The notes under the pieces: generated by a model
Told to the model about the DNA's origin: nothing
What the model saw: only the letters and a program-made list of their open reading frames with translations
The model's database searches: none
Part shown: positions 17,301-25,924 of the stretch, one piece after another
Position numbering within the stretch: position 1 is the stretch's first letter
Layout: every line of letters starts with the position of its first letter
Position numbers and translations under genes: made by a program
NCBI RefSeq assembly: GCF_019448235.1
Contig: NZ_CP080409.1
Span: forward strand, 620,001-684,000
Source of the DNA: Nocardioides panacisoli
GTDB lineage: Bacteria > Actinomycetota > Actinomycetes > Propionibacteriales > Nocardioidaceae
DNA length: 64,000 nucleotides
Direction: 5' to 3'

Positions 17301-18521
17301 ATGTCCCGCCCGACCACCCGTCCCCGCCTGCTCGTGGGCTCGCTGGCCGCACTCGCGATCTCGGCAAGCCTGCTGAGCGCCTGCGACGCGGTCCCGGGCG
17401 AGGACCGCGCCGACGAGGCGTCAGGGGCCGAGGGGAGCGCGGACGCCGAGCCGTCCAGCGACCCCGGCCGGTTGCGCCTCGTGGTCGGCAAGGACAGCGA
17501 CCGCGTGCCGGTGAGCCGGCTGGTGCGCGTGAAGGCGGTCGGGGGGACGGTGGACCGCGTGACGGTCACCTCCTCCGAGGGCGACCTCCCCGGCAAGGTG
17601 CACGGCAACGGTGGTGCCTGGAAGGCCACCGAGCGCCTCGAGCCCGGCGTGACCTACGCAGTGGAGGCCCGGGGCACGACCCCCCAGGGCGACCCTCTGA
17701 CGCTCGAGCGCACCTTCACCGCGCAGGCGCTGACCCTTGCTGAGCAGACCTATGCCTCGGTCGCTCCGCTCGAGGGCGAGACCGTCGGGGTCGGCATGCC
17801 CGTCGTGGTGAACTTCGACGTGCCGGTGACCGACCGCGCGCGCTTCGAGCGGCACATGTTGGTCCGCACGAGCCCGCAGCAGGCAGGCTCCTGGCACTGG
17901 CTCAGCGACAACATCGCCCACTGGCGTCCCAAGGAGTACTGGAAGCCCGGGACCGAGGTCTCCGTCGACCTCGACGTCAACGGCGTCGACGCCGGCAACG
18001 GGATCTACGGCCAGCAAGACCGCCGCGTCTCGTTCCGTGTCGGCGACGCACACGTGTACAAGGTCGACGTGGCGGCCCACCGGATGGAGGTCTACTCCAA
18101 CGGGTCCCGGCTGCGGACCCTGCCGATCACGGCGGGCAAGCCGGGATTCACCACCCGGTCAGGGGTGAAGGTGATCATGGCCAAGCACCGGACCAAGCGG
18201 ATGAGCTCGGAGACGATCGGCATCGACCACGATGCTGCCGAGGGTTATGACCTCGACGACGTGGAGTACGCGATGCGGCTGACCAACTCCGGCGAGTTCA
18301 TCCACGCCGCACCGTGGTCTGTCGGCTCCCAGGGCAATGCCAACGTCTCCCACGGCTGCACCGGGCTGAGCACGGAGAACGCCGGCTGGCTCTACAGAAT
18401 GTCCCGCCGCGGTGACGTGGTCGAGTACGTCGGCACCGACCGCCCGATGACCGCCGACAACGGGTACGGCGACTGGAACGTCCCCTTCGGCGACTATCGC
18501 GAGGGCTCAGCCCTGAGCTGA
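17301..18521 (+). CDS. L,D-transpeptidase lipoprotein with Ig-like domains
   Basis: 406 residues. ATG 17301 is chosen for GAGAGGAGAG just upstream and because a lipoprotein signal follows (lipobox LSAC, C28). Two Ig-like domains (about 60-155 and 156-265) precede a YkuD catalytic domain. The catalytic site is H335 (FIHAAPWS), H351 and C353 in SHGCTGLS. It forms 3-3 crosslinks in peptidoglycan or anchors proteins to it, as mycobacterial LdtMt2-type enzymes do. A hairpin (GGTGCCC-GCTCC-GGGCACC, 17261-17279) lies in the leader. It is convergent with qcrB across the 32-bp repeat array. Confidence 0.94.
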   Translation: MSRPTTRPRLLVGSLAALAISASLLSACDAVPGEDRADEASGAEGSADAEPSSDPGRLRLVVGKDSDRVPVSRLVRVKAVGGTVDRVTVTSSEGDLPGKVHGNGGAWKATERLEPGVTYAVEARGTTPQGDPLTLERTFTAQALTLAEQTYASVAPLEGETVGVGMPVVVNFDVPVTDRARFERHMLVRTSPQQAGSWHWLSDNIAHWRPKEYWKPGTEVSVDLDVNGVDAGNGIYGQQDRRVSFRVGDAHVYKVDVAAHRMEVYSNGSRLRTLPITAGKPGFTTRSGVKVIMAKHRTKRMSSETIGIDHDAAEGYDLDDVEYAMRLTNSGEFIHAAPWSVGSQGNANVSHGCTGLSTENAGWLYRMSRRGDVVEYVGTDRPMTADNGYGDWNVPFGDYREGSALS

Positions 18522-18535
18522 CCGCGCCCACGCGC

Positions 18536-18682
18536 CGAGTCGGCGCGAACTCGGCCCGGAATTGCATCGAGTCGGCGCGAACTCGGCTCAGAACAGCGTC
18601 GAGTCGGCGCGAACTCGGCTCAGAACAGCGTCGAGTCGGCGCGAACTCGGCTCAGAATTGCATCGAGTCGGCGCCAACTCGA
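18536..18682. repeat. five-copy 32-bp tandem repeat array of palindromic units
   Basis: Units begin at 18536, 18568, 18600, 18632 and 18664, exactly 32 bases apart. Each has an 18-base near-palindrome CGAGTCGGCGCGAACTCG (14 of 18 positions self-complementary) followed by 14 bases that occur in related versions (ending AACAGCGT in units 2 and 3, and AATTGCAT in units 1 and 4). The fifth unit differs (GCGCCAACTCG) and becomes the left arm of the adjoining perfect hairpin. The array fills the gap between the convergent L,D-transpeptidase and qcrB genes. Confidence 0.92.
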
Positions 18683-18703
18683 CGAGTTGGCGCCGACTCG
18701 ATG
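18661..18703. terminator. perfect 21-bp hairpin closing the repeat array
   Basis: Arms 18661-18681 and 18683-18703 pair perfectly with a single unpaired base. It lies 17 bases past the qcrB stop, so on the minus strand it is in the right place to end the ctaE-qcrCAB transcript; on the plus strand it is the last barrier after the L,D-transpeptidase gene. Confidence 0.75.
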
Positions 18704-18719
18704 GTCGGTGCGAGGACCG

Positions 18720-20453
18720 TCAGCGGTGGTCGGCCGGCTCGTGCTTGTTCGGGCCCGCCTCGATCTGGTGGTCCAGCTCGTGCATCTCGTGCTCGGCGTG
18801 CTCGCGAGCGTGGTCGAGTTCCTCCGCAGTGGGCTTGTCCACGTTGTCGGCGAACATCAGCGCCGACAGCTTGCCCCGGAGGCGTGCCAACCGGGAGTTC
18901 GGCGCCGCGACGCCGTTCTCGTCGGTCTGGTCGCCCTCGGGGTCGTAGACCTCCGAACGCTCCCGCTGGGTGAGGGTGTAGACCGTCGACTCCGGCAACG
19001 GCAGGTGCTTCTCGGCGTACCCACCCTCGGGGGAGCGGACGATGACACCGGTCTCGTAGCCGTGCAGCACCTTCTCCTTGTCGTGGCGTTGGAGCGAGAT
19101 GCACCAGCGCCGCGTGATGATGAAGGCGATGACGGGGCCGATGAACACCGCAGCCCGCAGGAAGTAGGTGATCTGGTTGATGCTCAGATCCATCCTGATG
19201 GCGATGATGTCGTTGCCGCCTGCGGCCCACGAGAAGCCGTAGAAGGTCATCAGCGCGACCATCACCGCGGTGCGGGTCGGTGCCTCACGCGGCCGCTGGA
19301 GCAGGTGGTGCTCCCGCTTGTCGTCGGTGATCCACGACTCCAGGAACGGCAGCAGGATCAAGATGGTGAGCATCAACGGCGGCATCACCAGGATCGGGAT
19401 CATGACGTTCCACGAGAACGTGACGCCCCAGATGTGGGTCTCCAGTGGCGGGATGATCCGCAGCAGGCCGTCGGGCCAGCCCATGTACCAGTCCGGCTGG
19501 GACCCGGCGGTCACCTTCGACGGATCGTACGGGCCGATCTTCCACACCTGGTTGATGCTCACCACACCGCCGAGCAGAGCGATGAAGCCGAACACGATGA
19601 AGAAGAAGCCACCGGCCTTGGCCATGTAGACCGGGAGCATCGGGTAGCCGACGACGTTCTCCTCGGTGCGGCCGGGACCGGGCCACTGGGTGTGCTTGTG
19701 GTAGACGAGCAGCAGCATGTGGGCGGCGATCAGGGCCAGCAGCAGGCCCGGGATCAGCAGGATGTGGGCCATGTAGAAGCGCCCGATCACCACGTCGCCG
19801 GGGAACTCGCCACCGAAGATGAAGAACGACATGTAGGTGCCGACGACCGGGGTCGCCTTCATGAAGCCGTCCGCGGCTCGCACGCCCGTGCCCGAGAGCA
19901 GGTCGTCGGGGAGGGAGTAGCCGGTGAAGCCCTCGATGGTGCCCAGCAGCAGCAGGAGGCAGCCGATGACCCAGTTGAGCTCGCGCGGCTTGCGGAATGC
20001 GCCCGTGAAGTAGACGCGCATCATGTGGATCATCATCGCCGCGATGAAGATGTGGGCGGCCCAGTGGTGCATCTGGCGCATCAGGAGGCCACCGCGGACG
20101 TCGAAGGAGATGTCCAGCGTGGAGGCGAACGCCGCTGACATGTGTACGCCGCGCAGCGGGTCGTAGGAGCCCTCGTACTCGACCTCGGCCATGCTGGGGT
20201 CGAAGAACAGGGTCAGGAAGACACCGGTGAGGAGCAGGACGACGAAGCTCCACAGCGCGATCTCACCGAGCATGAACGACCAGTGGTCGGGGAAGACCTT
20301 GCGCAGGTTCTTCTTCATGGCGGTGCCGAGGCCGAGACGCTCGTCGGCCCAGTTGGCGACGACGCCGGCGCCCTTCGCGCCCTTGCTGCGGGTGGCCGGG
20401 GCGGCGCCGTTGGTGCTCGCCACCTGACTGGCGGTGCTGTTCTCAGCGCTCAT
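18720..20453 (-). CDS. qcrB: cytochrome bc1 complex cytochrome b subunit
   Basis: 577 residues. Cytochrome b with bis-heme b ligation; eight to nine membrane segments. Visible landmarks are LLMRQMHHWAAHIFIAAMMI (heme His), the PEWY-equivalent region around GPYDPSKV and QPDWYMGWPDG, and FTGYSLPDDLLSGTG. The charged C-terminal extension of about 150 residues is typical of actinobacterial QcrB. It oxidises menaquinol as part of the CIII2-CIV2 supercomplex. ATG 20453 is taken as the start; GTG 20459, overlapping the qcrA stop, is an alternative two codons upstream. It is the last gene of ctaE-qcrC-qcrA-qcrB. Confidence 0.97.
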   Translation of the reverse strand: MSAENSTASQVASTNGAAPATRSKGAKGAGVVANWADERLGLGTAMKKNLRKVFPDHWSFMLGEIALWSFVVLLLTGVFLTLFFDPSMAEVEYEGSYDPLRGVHMSAAFASTLDISFDVRGGLLMRQMHHWAAHIFIAAMMIHMMRVYFTGAFRKPRELNWVIGCLLLLLGTIEGFTGYSLPDDLLSGTGVRAADGFMKATPVVGTYMSFFIFGGEFPGDVVIGRFYMAHILLIPGLLLALIAAHMLLLVYHKHTQWPGPGRTEENVVGYPMLPVYMAKAGGFFFIVFGFIALLGGVVSINQVWKIGPYDPSKVTAGSQPDWYMGWPDGLLRIIPPLETHIWGVTFSWNVMIPILVMPPLMLTILILLPFLESWITDDKREHHLLQRPREAPTRTAVMVALMTFYGFSWAAGGNDIIAIRMDLSINQITYFLRAAVFIGPVIAFIITRRWCISLQRHDKEKVLHGYETGVIVRSPEGGYAEKHLPLPESTVYTLTQRERSEVYDPEGDQTDENGVAAPNSRLARLRGKLSALMFADNVDKPTAEELDHAREHAEHEMHELDHQIEAGPNKHEPADHR

Positions 20454-20455
20454 GG

Positions 20456-21559
20456 TCACTCACTCTCCGCGAAGCGGTCACGCTGGTAGTCGCGTTCCCA
20501 GTAACTTGCACCGATCGGCTCGGTGAAGTCGCTCTGCGCGACCAGGTAGCCCTCGTCGTCCACCGAGATGGGCAACTGGGGGAGGGGGCGTCCGGCGGGG
20601 CCGAACACGACCCGGCCCGAGTCGGCCAGGTCGAAGGTCGACTGGTGGCACGGGCACAGCAGGTGGTGCGTGGTCCGCTCGTTCAGCGAGATCGGGCAGC
20701 CCACGTGGGTGCAGATCTTGGAGTAGGCGACGATGCCGTCCACGTCCCAGTTCTCGCGGTCCTTGCCGGGCTTGATGTCGCCGGGCTGCATGCGCAGCAG
20801 GATCAGCGATGCCTTGCTGAGGTGGACCAACCGGTGGTGGCCCTCGACCTCGGCGGGGTCGATGCCGTAGCGCTCGGGGTTCTCCAGCGCGTCGGGCTGG
20901 GTGTTGACCAGGTCGCCGATCTCGAGGTCCGAGGCGAGGATCGGCGTCCAGATGCCGTCGCGCACGATGCGCATCGGGGCCTCGTCGGTGCCCTCGCCCC
21001 AGATGGTGTGCTCCAGCACGTCGCCGGGCAGCGGTCCGAGGTCACGCAGCATCACCACGCCGGGGATACCGAGCAGACCGACGGCGCCGAGCAGCGAGTT
21101 GCGGATCAGGGGGCGACGGCCGATGCCCGACTCCTCCAGGCCCTGCGAGAGGGCGTGGAGCGTGCCCTGCCGGTCCTCCTCGGGGGAGGCGGCGACGTGG
21201 CGCTGCTCGGAGATCTCGTGGTCACCCATGAGCTTGCGGGCCCAGTGGATGACGCCGATGCCGATGAACATCAGCGCGCCGCCCAGCGTGACGCCGAGCG
21301 CGAGGTTGAGCGCACCGATGCCGCCGATGGTGTCGGCGGCGGCCTTGCTGCCGTCGAGGGTGAAGTAGGCGATCGCGAAGCCGATCGCACACAGCGCCGA
21401 GAGGGCGAAGAAGCCCACGACCTGACGCTCGGCACGCTTCTCCGCAGCCGGGTCGACATCGGTCGGGCGCCAGGTGTGCTCGGGCATGCCCGGGTCCGGC
21501 ACGGGATCGCCGCCCGTGGTCAGCTCGGTGCTCTTGGTGGTGTCAGGTGCGTCGCTCAC
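20456..21559 (-). CDS. qcrA: cytochrome bc1 complex Rieske iron-sulfur subunit
   Basis: 367 residues. Three N-terminal membrane segments (actinobacterial type) precede the Rieske domain. The 2Fe-2S ligands are in KICTHVGCPIS (Cys and His, with the second Cys forming the disulfide) and LLCPCHQSTFD. Start GTG 21559 (SDAPDTTKS) overlaps the qcrC stop as GTGA; an in-frame extension upstream lies inside qcrC and is discarded. Moves electrons from menaquinol to QcrC. Confidence 0.97.
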   Translation of the reverse strand: MSDAPDTTKSTELTTGGDPVPDPGMPEHTWRPTDVDPAAEKRAERQVVGFFALSALCAIGFAIAYFTLDGSKAAADTIGGIGALNLALGVTLGGALMFIGIGVIHWARKLMGDHEISEQRHVAASPEEDRQGTLHALSQGLEESGIGRRPLIRNSLLGAVGLLGIPGVVMLRDLGPLPGDVLEHTIWGEGTDEAPMRIVRDGIWTPILASDLEIGDLVNTQPDALENPERYGIDPAEVEGHHRLVHLSKASLILLRMQPGDIKPGKDRENWDVDGIVAYSKICTHVGCPISLNERTTHHLLCPCHQSTFDLADSGRVVFGPAGRPLPQLPISVDDEGYLVAQSDFTEPIGASYWERDYQRDRFAESE

Positions 21560-22431
21560 GCTTCGGCCTTGCCCTTCTTCCTGCTGGTCCGAGTGGTGTG
21601 GGCCGCGATCCACACGGCGAAACCGACCAGGCCTCCGATACCGGCCACCCAGGCCACGATCCCGTCACTGACGGGGCCGAGGCCGCCGAAGGTGAATCCA
21701 CCGTAGCTCGGCTGTCCCTCCAGCTCCTCGAGGTAGGCGATGACGGCCTTCTTGTCCTCGGGCGGGATGTTGCCGTCGGAGAAGGTGTCCATCGACTGCG
21801 GGCCGGTGAGCATCGCCTCGTAGATGTGCTTGGGCTCCACGCCACGGATCTTGGGCGCGTAGCCGCCGCGCGGCATGGCGCCACCGGAGCCCTCGAAGTT
21901 GTGGCAGGCGGTGCAGTTGGCCAAGAAGATCTGGCTGCCGCGGGTGACGAGCTCCTCACGTTCCTCCTCACCGAGGCCGTCGGTGGAGTAGAGCTCCTCG
22001 TCGGGGATCGCCGGGCCGGTGCCGAGCGAGGCGACGTACGCCGCCAGGGCAGCCGTCTCCTCCTCGGAGTAGACGACCTCCTTGCGCGGGGCCTGGGCGC
22101 CGGGAGCCGCCATCGGCATGCGGCCGGTCTCGACCTGGAAGTCGACCGCGGCCGCACCGACGTCGGTGAGTGCCGGGCCGTACTGGTCGCCGCCCTGGGT
22201 CAGCACGCCCTCGCCGTTGGGGCCGTGGCAGAAGGCGCACCCCACGAGGAAGAGCTGCCGCCCCTCCTCGACGAGCTCCTCCTGGCTCTGGGTGGAGTCC
22301 GCCTGGGCGGGCGCGAAGACGGAGTACAGGCCGCCGGTGAGGAGCAGTCCGATCACCAGCACCAGGATGCCGGCGAGCGGTCCGCGGCGGTGCCGCGAGA
22401 GCCGGCCTGCGGAGCGGTTCAGGAGGCGCAC
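21556..22431 (-). CDS. qcrC: cytochrome bc1 complex diheme cytochrome c subunit
   Basis: 291 residues. An N-terminal signal anchor (about 19-40) and two c-type heme sites: CAFCH (C65, C68, H69) and CTACH (C173, C176, H177); methionine ligands follow in each half. A C-terminal membrane segment (GIVAWVAGIGGLVGFAVWI) fixes it in the membrane. The diheme form replaces soluble cytochrome c and hands electrons directly to CuA of CtaC. Start GTG 22431 has AAGGA seven bases upstream; longer frames upstream lack support. Confidence 0.97.
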   Translation of the reverse strand: MRLLNRSAGRLSRHRRGPLAGILVLVIGLLLTGGLYSVFAPAQADSTQSQEELVEEGRQLFLVGCAFCHGPNGEGVLTQGGDQYGPALTDVGAAAVDFQVETGRMPMAAPGAQAPRKEVVYSEEETAALAAYVASLGTGPAIPDEELYSTDGLGEEEREELVTRGSQIFLANCTACHNFEGSGGAMPRGGYAPKIRGVEPKHIYEAMLTGPQSMDTFSDGNIPPEDKKAVIAYLEELEGQPSYGGFTFGGLGPVSDGIVAWVAGIGGLVGFAVWIAAHTTRTSRKKGKAEA

Positions 22432-22481
22432 ATTCTGTCCTTGGTTCGGTTCGTTGCGGGTGGGACGCGGGGCGTGAGGGG

Positions 22482-23120
22482 CTACTGGACCAGGTAGATC
22501 GCGGCGAACAGGCCGATCCACACGACGTCGACGAAGTGCCAGTAGTAGGACACGACGATCGCGCTCACCGCCTGCTCGTGGGTGAAGCGCTTCGCGAGAT
22601 AGGTGCGGCCGAGCACGAAGAGGAAGGCGAAGAGGCCGCCGGTCACGTGGATGCCGTGGAAGCCGGTGGTCAGGTAGAACATCGTGCCGTAGGCGTCGTG
22701 CGGGATCGTCACGCCGTGATGGATCAGCTCGACGTACTCCAGCGCCTGGCCGCCGATGAAGACCGCGCCCATCACGTAGGTGAGGATGAACCACTCGCGC
22801 AGGCCCCAGCCGCCCATGTTGAGCAGGCCGGCCTTGCGGCTCACCTGGCCGCGCTCGGCGGCGAAGACGCCCATCTGGCAGGTCACCGAGGACAGCACCA
22901 GGATCGTGGTGTTGATGGCTGCGAACGGGACGTTGAGCAGGGCGGTGTTGTCCGCCCACATCTCCGGGCTCACCGAGCGGATCGTGAAGTACGCCGCGAA
23001 CAGGGCCGCGAAGAACATCAACTCGCTGGAGAGCCAGATGATCGTCCCGACGGCCACCATGCTCGGGCGGTCATGTTGGCCGTGCAGGCGTGATGCCGGA
23101 AGAGTCGCTGTCGTCGCCAC
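22482..23120 (-). CDS. ctaE: cytochrome c oxidase subunit III
   Basis: 212 residues with five membrane segments (actinobacterial short form). Landmarks: [17 protein letters not shown] with the conserved Glu of subunit [23 protein letters not shown], and [17 protein letters not shown] at the C terminus. Start GTG 23120 has no ribosome binding site; a -10-like CATAAT lies 7-12 bases upstream, consistent with a leaderless mRNA. First gene of ctaE-qcrC-qcrA-qcrB; 50 bp separate it from qcrC. Divergent from the CtaG-like assembly gene. Confidence 0.97.
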   Translation of the reverse strand: MATTATLPASRLHGQHDRPSMVAVGTIIWLSSELMFFAALFAAYFTIRSVSPEMWADNTALLNVPFAAINTTILVLSSVTCQMGVFAAERGQVSRKAGLLNMGGWGLREWFILTYVMGAVFIGGQALEYVELIHHGVTIPHDAYGTMFYLTTGFHGIHVTGGLFAFLFVLGRTYLAKRFTHEQAVSAIVVSYYWHFVDVVWIGLFAAIYLVQ

Positions 23121-23126
23121 GGGAAC

Positions 23127-23132
23127 ATTATG
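23127..23132 (-). promoter_or_regulatory. putative -10 element for a leaderless ctaE transcript
   Basis: On the minus strand CATAAT is followed by GTTCCC and then the ctaE GTG. A start of transcription six to eight bases after this hexamer would fall at or next to the start codon, so the mRNA may have no leader. The -35 region is not clear. Position and lack of Shine-Dalgarno are observed; promoter activity is inferred. Confidence 0.4.
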
Positions 23133-23172
23133 GCGATAGACAGTGCGAACAGCACCTCCGCCCCCTCGAATG

Positions 23173-23201
23173 TCGCGATCTCGCTCCGAGTCCTAGGCTC
23201 T
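23173..23201 (+). promoter_or_regulatory. putative promoter of the ctaG-like gene
   Basis: TGTCGC and TAGGCT are 17 bases apart upstream of the CtaG-like gene. TAGGCT is a good actinobacterial -10. Transcription would begin about 15-20 bases before the GAGGAGG ribosome binding site. The -35 match is only partial. Confidence 0.4.
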
Positions 23202-23223
23202 CCAGTGGCAGAGGAGGTGCCCA

Positions 23224-24153
23224 GTGACCCAGGCGGCGAGCGTGCTCACCGTCGTCGAGCCGCTCCCGGAGTTGACGTGGCGCACGGCGGTGACCGAATG
23301 GGTGTTCGATCCCCTGACGTTCGTGATCACAGTCTGGGCGAGCGGGCTCTACATCCTCGGTGTGGCGATCATGCGCCGTCGCGGCGACCGCTGGCCGATC
23401 GGCCGGAGCATCGCGTGGGGTTTCGGGATGGCCACCTTCTACCTGTCCACCTCGGCCGGGGTGGCGGCGTACGACACCGTGCTGCTGAGCGTGCACATGG
23501 CCCAGCACATGGTGCTGTCGATGGTGGTGCCGCTGTCACTGGCCCTCGGTGCGCCGGTGACGCTGGCGCTGCGGACCCTGCCCGCCCGGCCGCGCCGCTG
23601 GCTGCTCGCGGTGGTCCACTCCCGGGTCGTCAAGGTGCTGTCGTTCCCGCCGCTGGCCTTCGCCCTCTACGTGCTCTCGCCATGGGCGCTCTACTTCACC
23701 AACTGGTACGACGCCTCGCTCGCCTCGGTCTTCGTGCACGAGATGATGCACGTCCACCTGGTCGCTGTCGGCGCGTTGTTCTTCTGGCCGCTGGTGGGGA
23801 CCGATCCGGTGCCGGGGCGCGTCCAGTACCCGTTCCGGGTGCTGCTGATCATGCTCACGCTGCCGTTCCACGCGTTCCTCGGGATCACGATCATGGACCA
23901 GACGACGCTGCTTGGCGGGGACTGGTACCCGTCCCTGAGCGAGGGACCGATGGGGGCGTGGCTCCCGGACCCCTACGAGGACCAGCACCTCGCCGGCGGC
24001 ATCCTGTGGGGGTCGGGCGACTTCATTGCCCTGGGCTTCTTCGGCGTGCTGTTCGTGCAGTGGGTGCGGTCCTCGATGAGGGAGGCCGAGCGGGAGGACC
24101 GGCGACTCGACCGTCTCGAAGCCCAGGCCCAGCGCGCCGCGAACGACCGGTAG
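23224..24153 (+). CDS. cytochrome c oxidase assembly protein (caa3_CtaG family)
   Basis: 309 residues with about seven membrane segments. It has the family motifs LSVHMAQHMVLSMVVPL (His-Met-x-x-His), VFVHEMMHVHLV and MLTLPFHAFLGITIMDQT, whose His and Met residues could bind copper. The family supports insertion of copper into cytochrome oxidase. Start GTG 23224 follows GAGGAGG. Divergent from ctaE, which fits its role. It is followed 10 bp later by the receiver-like gene. Confidence 0.9.
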   Translation: MTQAASVLTVVEPLPELTWRTAVTEWVFDPLTFVITVWASGLYILGVAIMRRRGDRWPIGRSIAWGFGMATFYLSTSAGVAAYDTVLLSVHMAQHMVLSMVVPLSLALGAPVTLALRTLPARPRRWLLAVVHSRVVKVLSFPPLAFALYVLSPWALYFTNWYDASLASVFVHEMMHVHLVAVGALFFWPLVGTDPVPGRVQYPFRVLLIMLTLPFHAFLGITIMDQTTLLGGDWYPSLSEGPMGAWLPDPYEDQHLAGGILWGSGDFIALGFFGVLFVQWVRSSMREAEREDRRLDRLEAQAQRAANDR

Positions 24154-24163
24154 CATCGCGCCC

Positions 24164-24562
24164 GTGAGCAAGCCCACACCGCTGAAGGTCCTCGTCTACT
24201 CCGACGACAAGTCCACCCGCGAGCAGGTCATCATGGCGCTGGGACGCCGCCCGCACCCCGACCTGGCCGAGCTCACCTACGTGGAGGTGGCCACCGAGGC
24301 CGTCGTCATCCAGAACATGGACGCCGGCGACATCGATCTCGCCATCCTCGACGGTGAGGCCACGCCTGTGGGCGGGATGGGCATCGCCAAGCAACTCAAG
24401 GCCGAGATCTTCCGGTGCCCGCCCCTGCTGGTGCTCACCGGCCGGCCGCAGGACGGCTGGCTCGCGACCTGGTCACGGGCGGACGCGGCCGTGTCCCACC
24501 CGATCGACCCCATCGAGCTCGCAGAGGCCGTCATCGGCCTGCTGCGACCCGTCCCGGCGTGA
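24164..24562 (+). CDS. stand-alone response-regulator receiver-like protein
   Basis: 132 residues with a CheY-like fold: [20 protein letters not shown] (acidic pair after beta-1), the putative phosphoacceptor Asp in [13 protein letters not shown], and [15 protein letters not shown] (Thr after beta-4). The conserved Lys after beta-5 is not evident ([16 protein letters not shown]). No output domain and no adjacent kinase. It may be a non-canonical receiver used for protein docking. Its stop overlaps trpD by 4 bases, so it is co-translated with trpD. Start GTG 24164. Confidence 0.85.
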   Translation: MSKPTPLKVLVYSDDKSTREQVIMALGRRPHPDLAELTYVEVATEAVVIQNMDAGDIDLAILDGEATPVGGMGIAKQLKAEIFRCPPLLVLTGRPQDGWLATWSRADAAVSHPIDPIELAEAVIGLLRPVPA

Positions 24563-25587
24563 GCCAGCACAGCTGGCCGGAGGTCCTCGGGACGCTCGTC
24601 GCGGGTCAGGACCTGACCCCGACCCAGACCAACTGGGCCATGGCCCAGGTGCTCGCTGGCGGGGCCACCGACGCCCAGACGGCCGGCTTCGCTGTGGCGC
24701 TGCGGGCCAAGGGCGAGACCGTCGACGAGATCAACGGTCTGGTGGACGCGATGTACGCCGTCGCCACCCCCATCGAGGTCGCTGGGCGGGTGCTCGACGT
24801 GGTCGGCACCGGGGGAGACCGGTCGATGTCGGTCAACATCTCCACGATGTCGGCCATCGTCGCTGCCGGAGCGGGCGCCCGTGTGGTCAAGCACGGCAAC
24901 GTGTCCGCGTCGTCGAAGTCCGGCTCGGCCGACGTGCTCCGCACTCTCGGCATCGACCTGGAGCTGCCGCCGGCGCGGGTCGGTGAGGTGCTCGAGGCGG
25001 CCGGGATCACCTTCTGCTTCGCCAAGGCCTTCCACCCTGCGCTAAGGCACGCGGGCCCGGTGCGCAGCGAGCTCGGCATCGGCACCACCTTCAACTTCCT
25101 CGGCCCGCTGACCAATCCGGCGCGCGCACAGGCCCGTGCGGTCGGGTGCGCCGACCCGCGCATGGCCCCGGTGATGGCGGGCGTGCTCGCTGCCCGCGGC
25201 GTGGATGCCTGGGTGTTCCGCGGTGACGACGGACTCGACGAGCTCACCACCACGACGACCTCCACGGTCTGGGTGGCCCGCGACGGTGACGTCGTCGAGG
25301 AGCAGGTCGACCCCGCCGACTTCGGCATCCCCCTCGCCACCGCCGCCGACCTGCGCGGCGACGACGCGGCGTACAACGCCGAGGTGACGCGTCGGCTCCT
25401 GGCCGGTGAGACCGGCCCGGTGCGGGACGCGGTCGTGCTGAACGCGGGAGCTGCCCTCGCGGTCCACGACGCGCCGCACCAACCCGTCCGCGACGCACTG
25501 GCCGGCGGTATCGACCGCGCGGCCGCAGCACTCGACTCAGGCGCTGCTCGGGAGACCTTGGACCGCTGGGTGGCGGCGACCAGGTGA
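24559..25587 (+). CDS. trpD: anthranilate phosphoribosyltransferase
   Basis: 342 residues. Transfers the phosphoribosyl group of PRPP to anthranilate in tryptophan synthesis. Motifs: [17 protein letters not shown] (PRPP loop), [18 protein letters not shown] (KHGN and the metal-binding region), [15 protein letters not shown] and RTLGIDLE. Length matches the family. Start GTG 24559 overlaps the receiver-like gene. It is not next to other trp genes in the window, which is common in actinobacteria. Confidence 0.96.
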   Translation: MSQHSWPEVLGTLVAGQDLTPTQTNWAMAQVLAGGATDAQTAGFAVALRAKGETVDEINGLVDAMYAVATPIEVAGRVLDVVGTGGDRSMSVNISTMSAIVAAGAGARVVKHGNVSASSKSGSADVLRTLGIDLELPPARVGEVLEAAGITFCFAKAFHPALRHAGPVRSELGIGTTFNFLGPLTNPARAQARAVGCADPRMAPVMAGVLAARGVDAWVFRGDDGLDELTTTTTSTVWVARDGDVVEEQVDPADFGIPLATAADLRGDDAAYNAEVTRRLLAGETGPVRDAVVLNAGAALAVHDAPHQPVRDALAGGIDRAAAALDSGAARETLDRWVAATR

Positions 25588-25624
25588 GCTCGGCGTCGCG
25601 GCCAATCGCCGTGACTCGACCCCG

Positions 25625-25903
25625 CTACTCCAGGCCGAGGGAGAACGCAGCCTCGAGGTCGTGGGTCGAGTAGGCCCGGTAGGCGATGTGCGTCTCGGTG
25701 TCGCGGACCCCGTCGACCTTGTTGAGCTGGTCGGCCACGACGTCGGCGACCTGGTCGTGGTGGCGCACCCGGATGAGCGCGATGAGATCGATCTGGCCGG
25801 TGACGGAGTAGACCTCGCTGACGCCGTCGAGGGCTGCGATGCGCTCGGCGACCTCCGGGATGCGGGCGACGTCGGCCTGGACGAACACGATGGCAGTGAT
25901 CAT
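25625..25903 (-). CDS. Lrp/AsnC ligand-binding (RAM) domain protein without HTH
   Basis: 92 residues comprising only the RAM sensor domain: MITAIVFVQADVARIPEVA, VSEVYSVTGQIDLIALIRV (family core with the GxxD motif) and DTETHIAYRAYSTHD. There is no DNA-binding domain, so it is a stand-alone RAM protein, a type found in many actinobacteria and thought to bind amino acids or modulate Lrp proteins. ATG 25903 is preferred to GTG 25912 by alignment to the family start. Convergent with trpD (37-bp gap); 21 bp downstream of the exonuclease fusion. Confidence 0.88.
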   Translation of the reverse strand: MITAIVFVQADVARIPEVAERIAALDGVSEVYSVTGQIDLIALIRVRHHDQVADVVADQLNKVDGVRDTETHIAYRAYSTHDLEAAFSLGLE

Positions 25904-25924
25904 GACCTTCACCCTAGGTCGTGG

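Noticed and set aside
18536..18703. CRISPR-like array
   Set aside because: The linkers are nearly identical and only 13-14 bases long, and no cas genes are near. These are tandem repeats.
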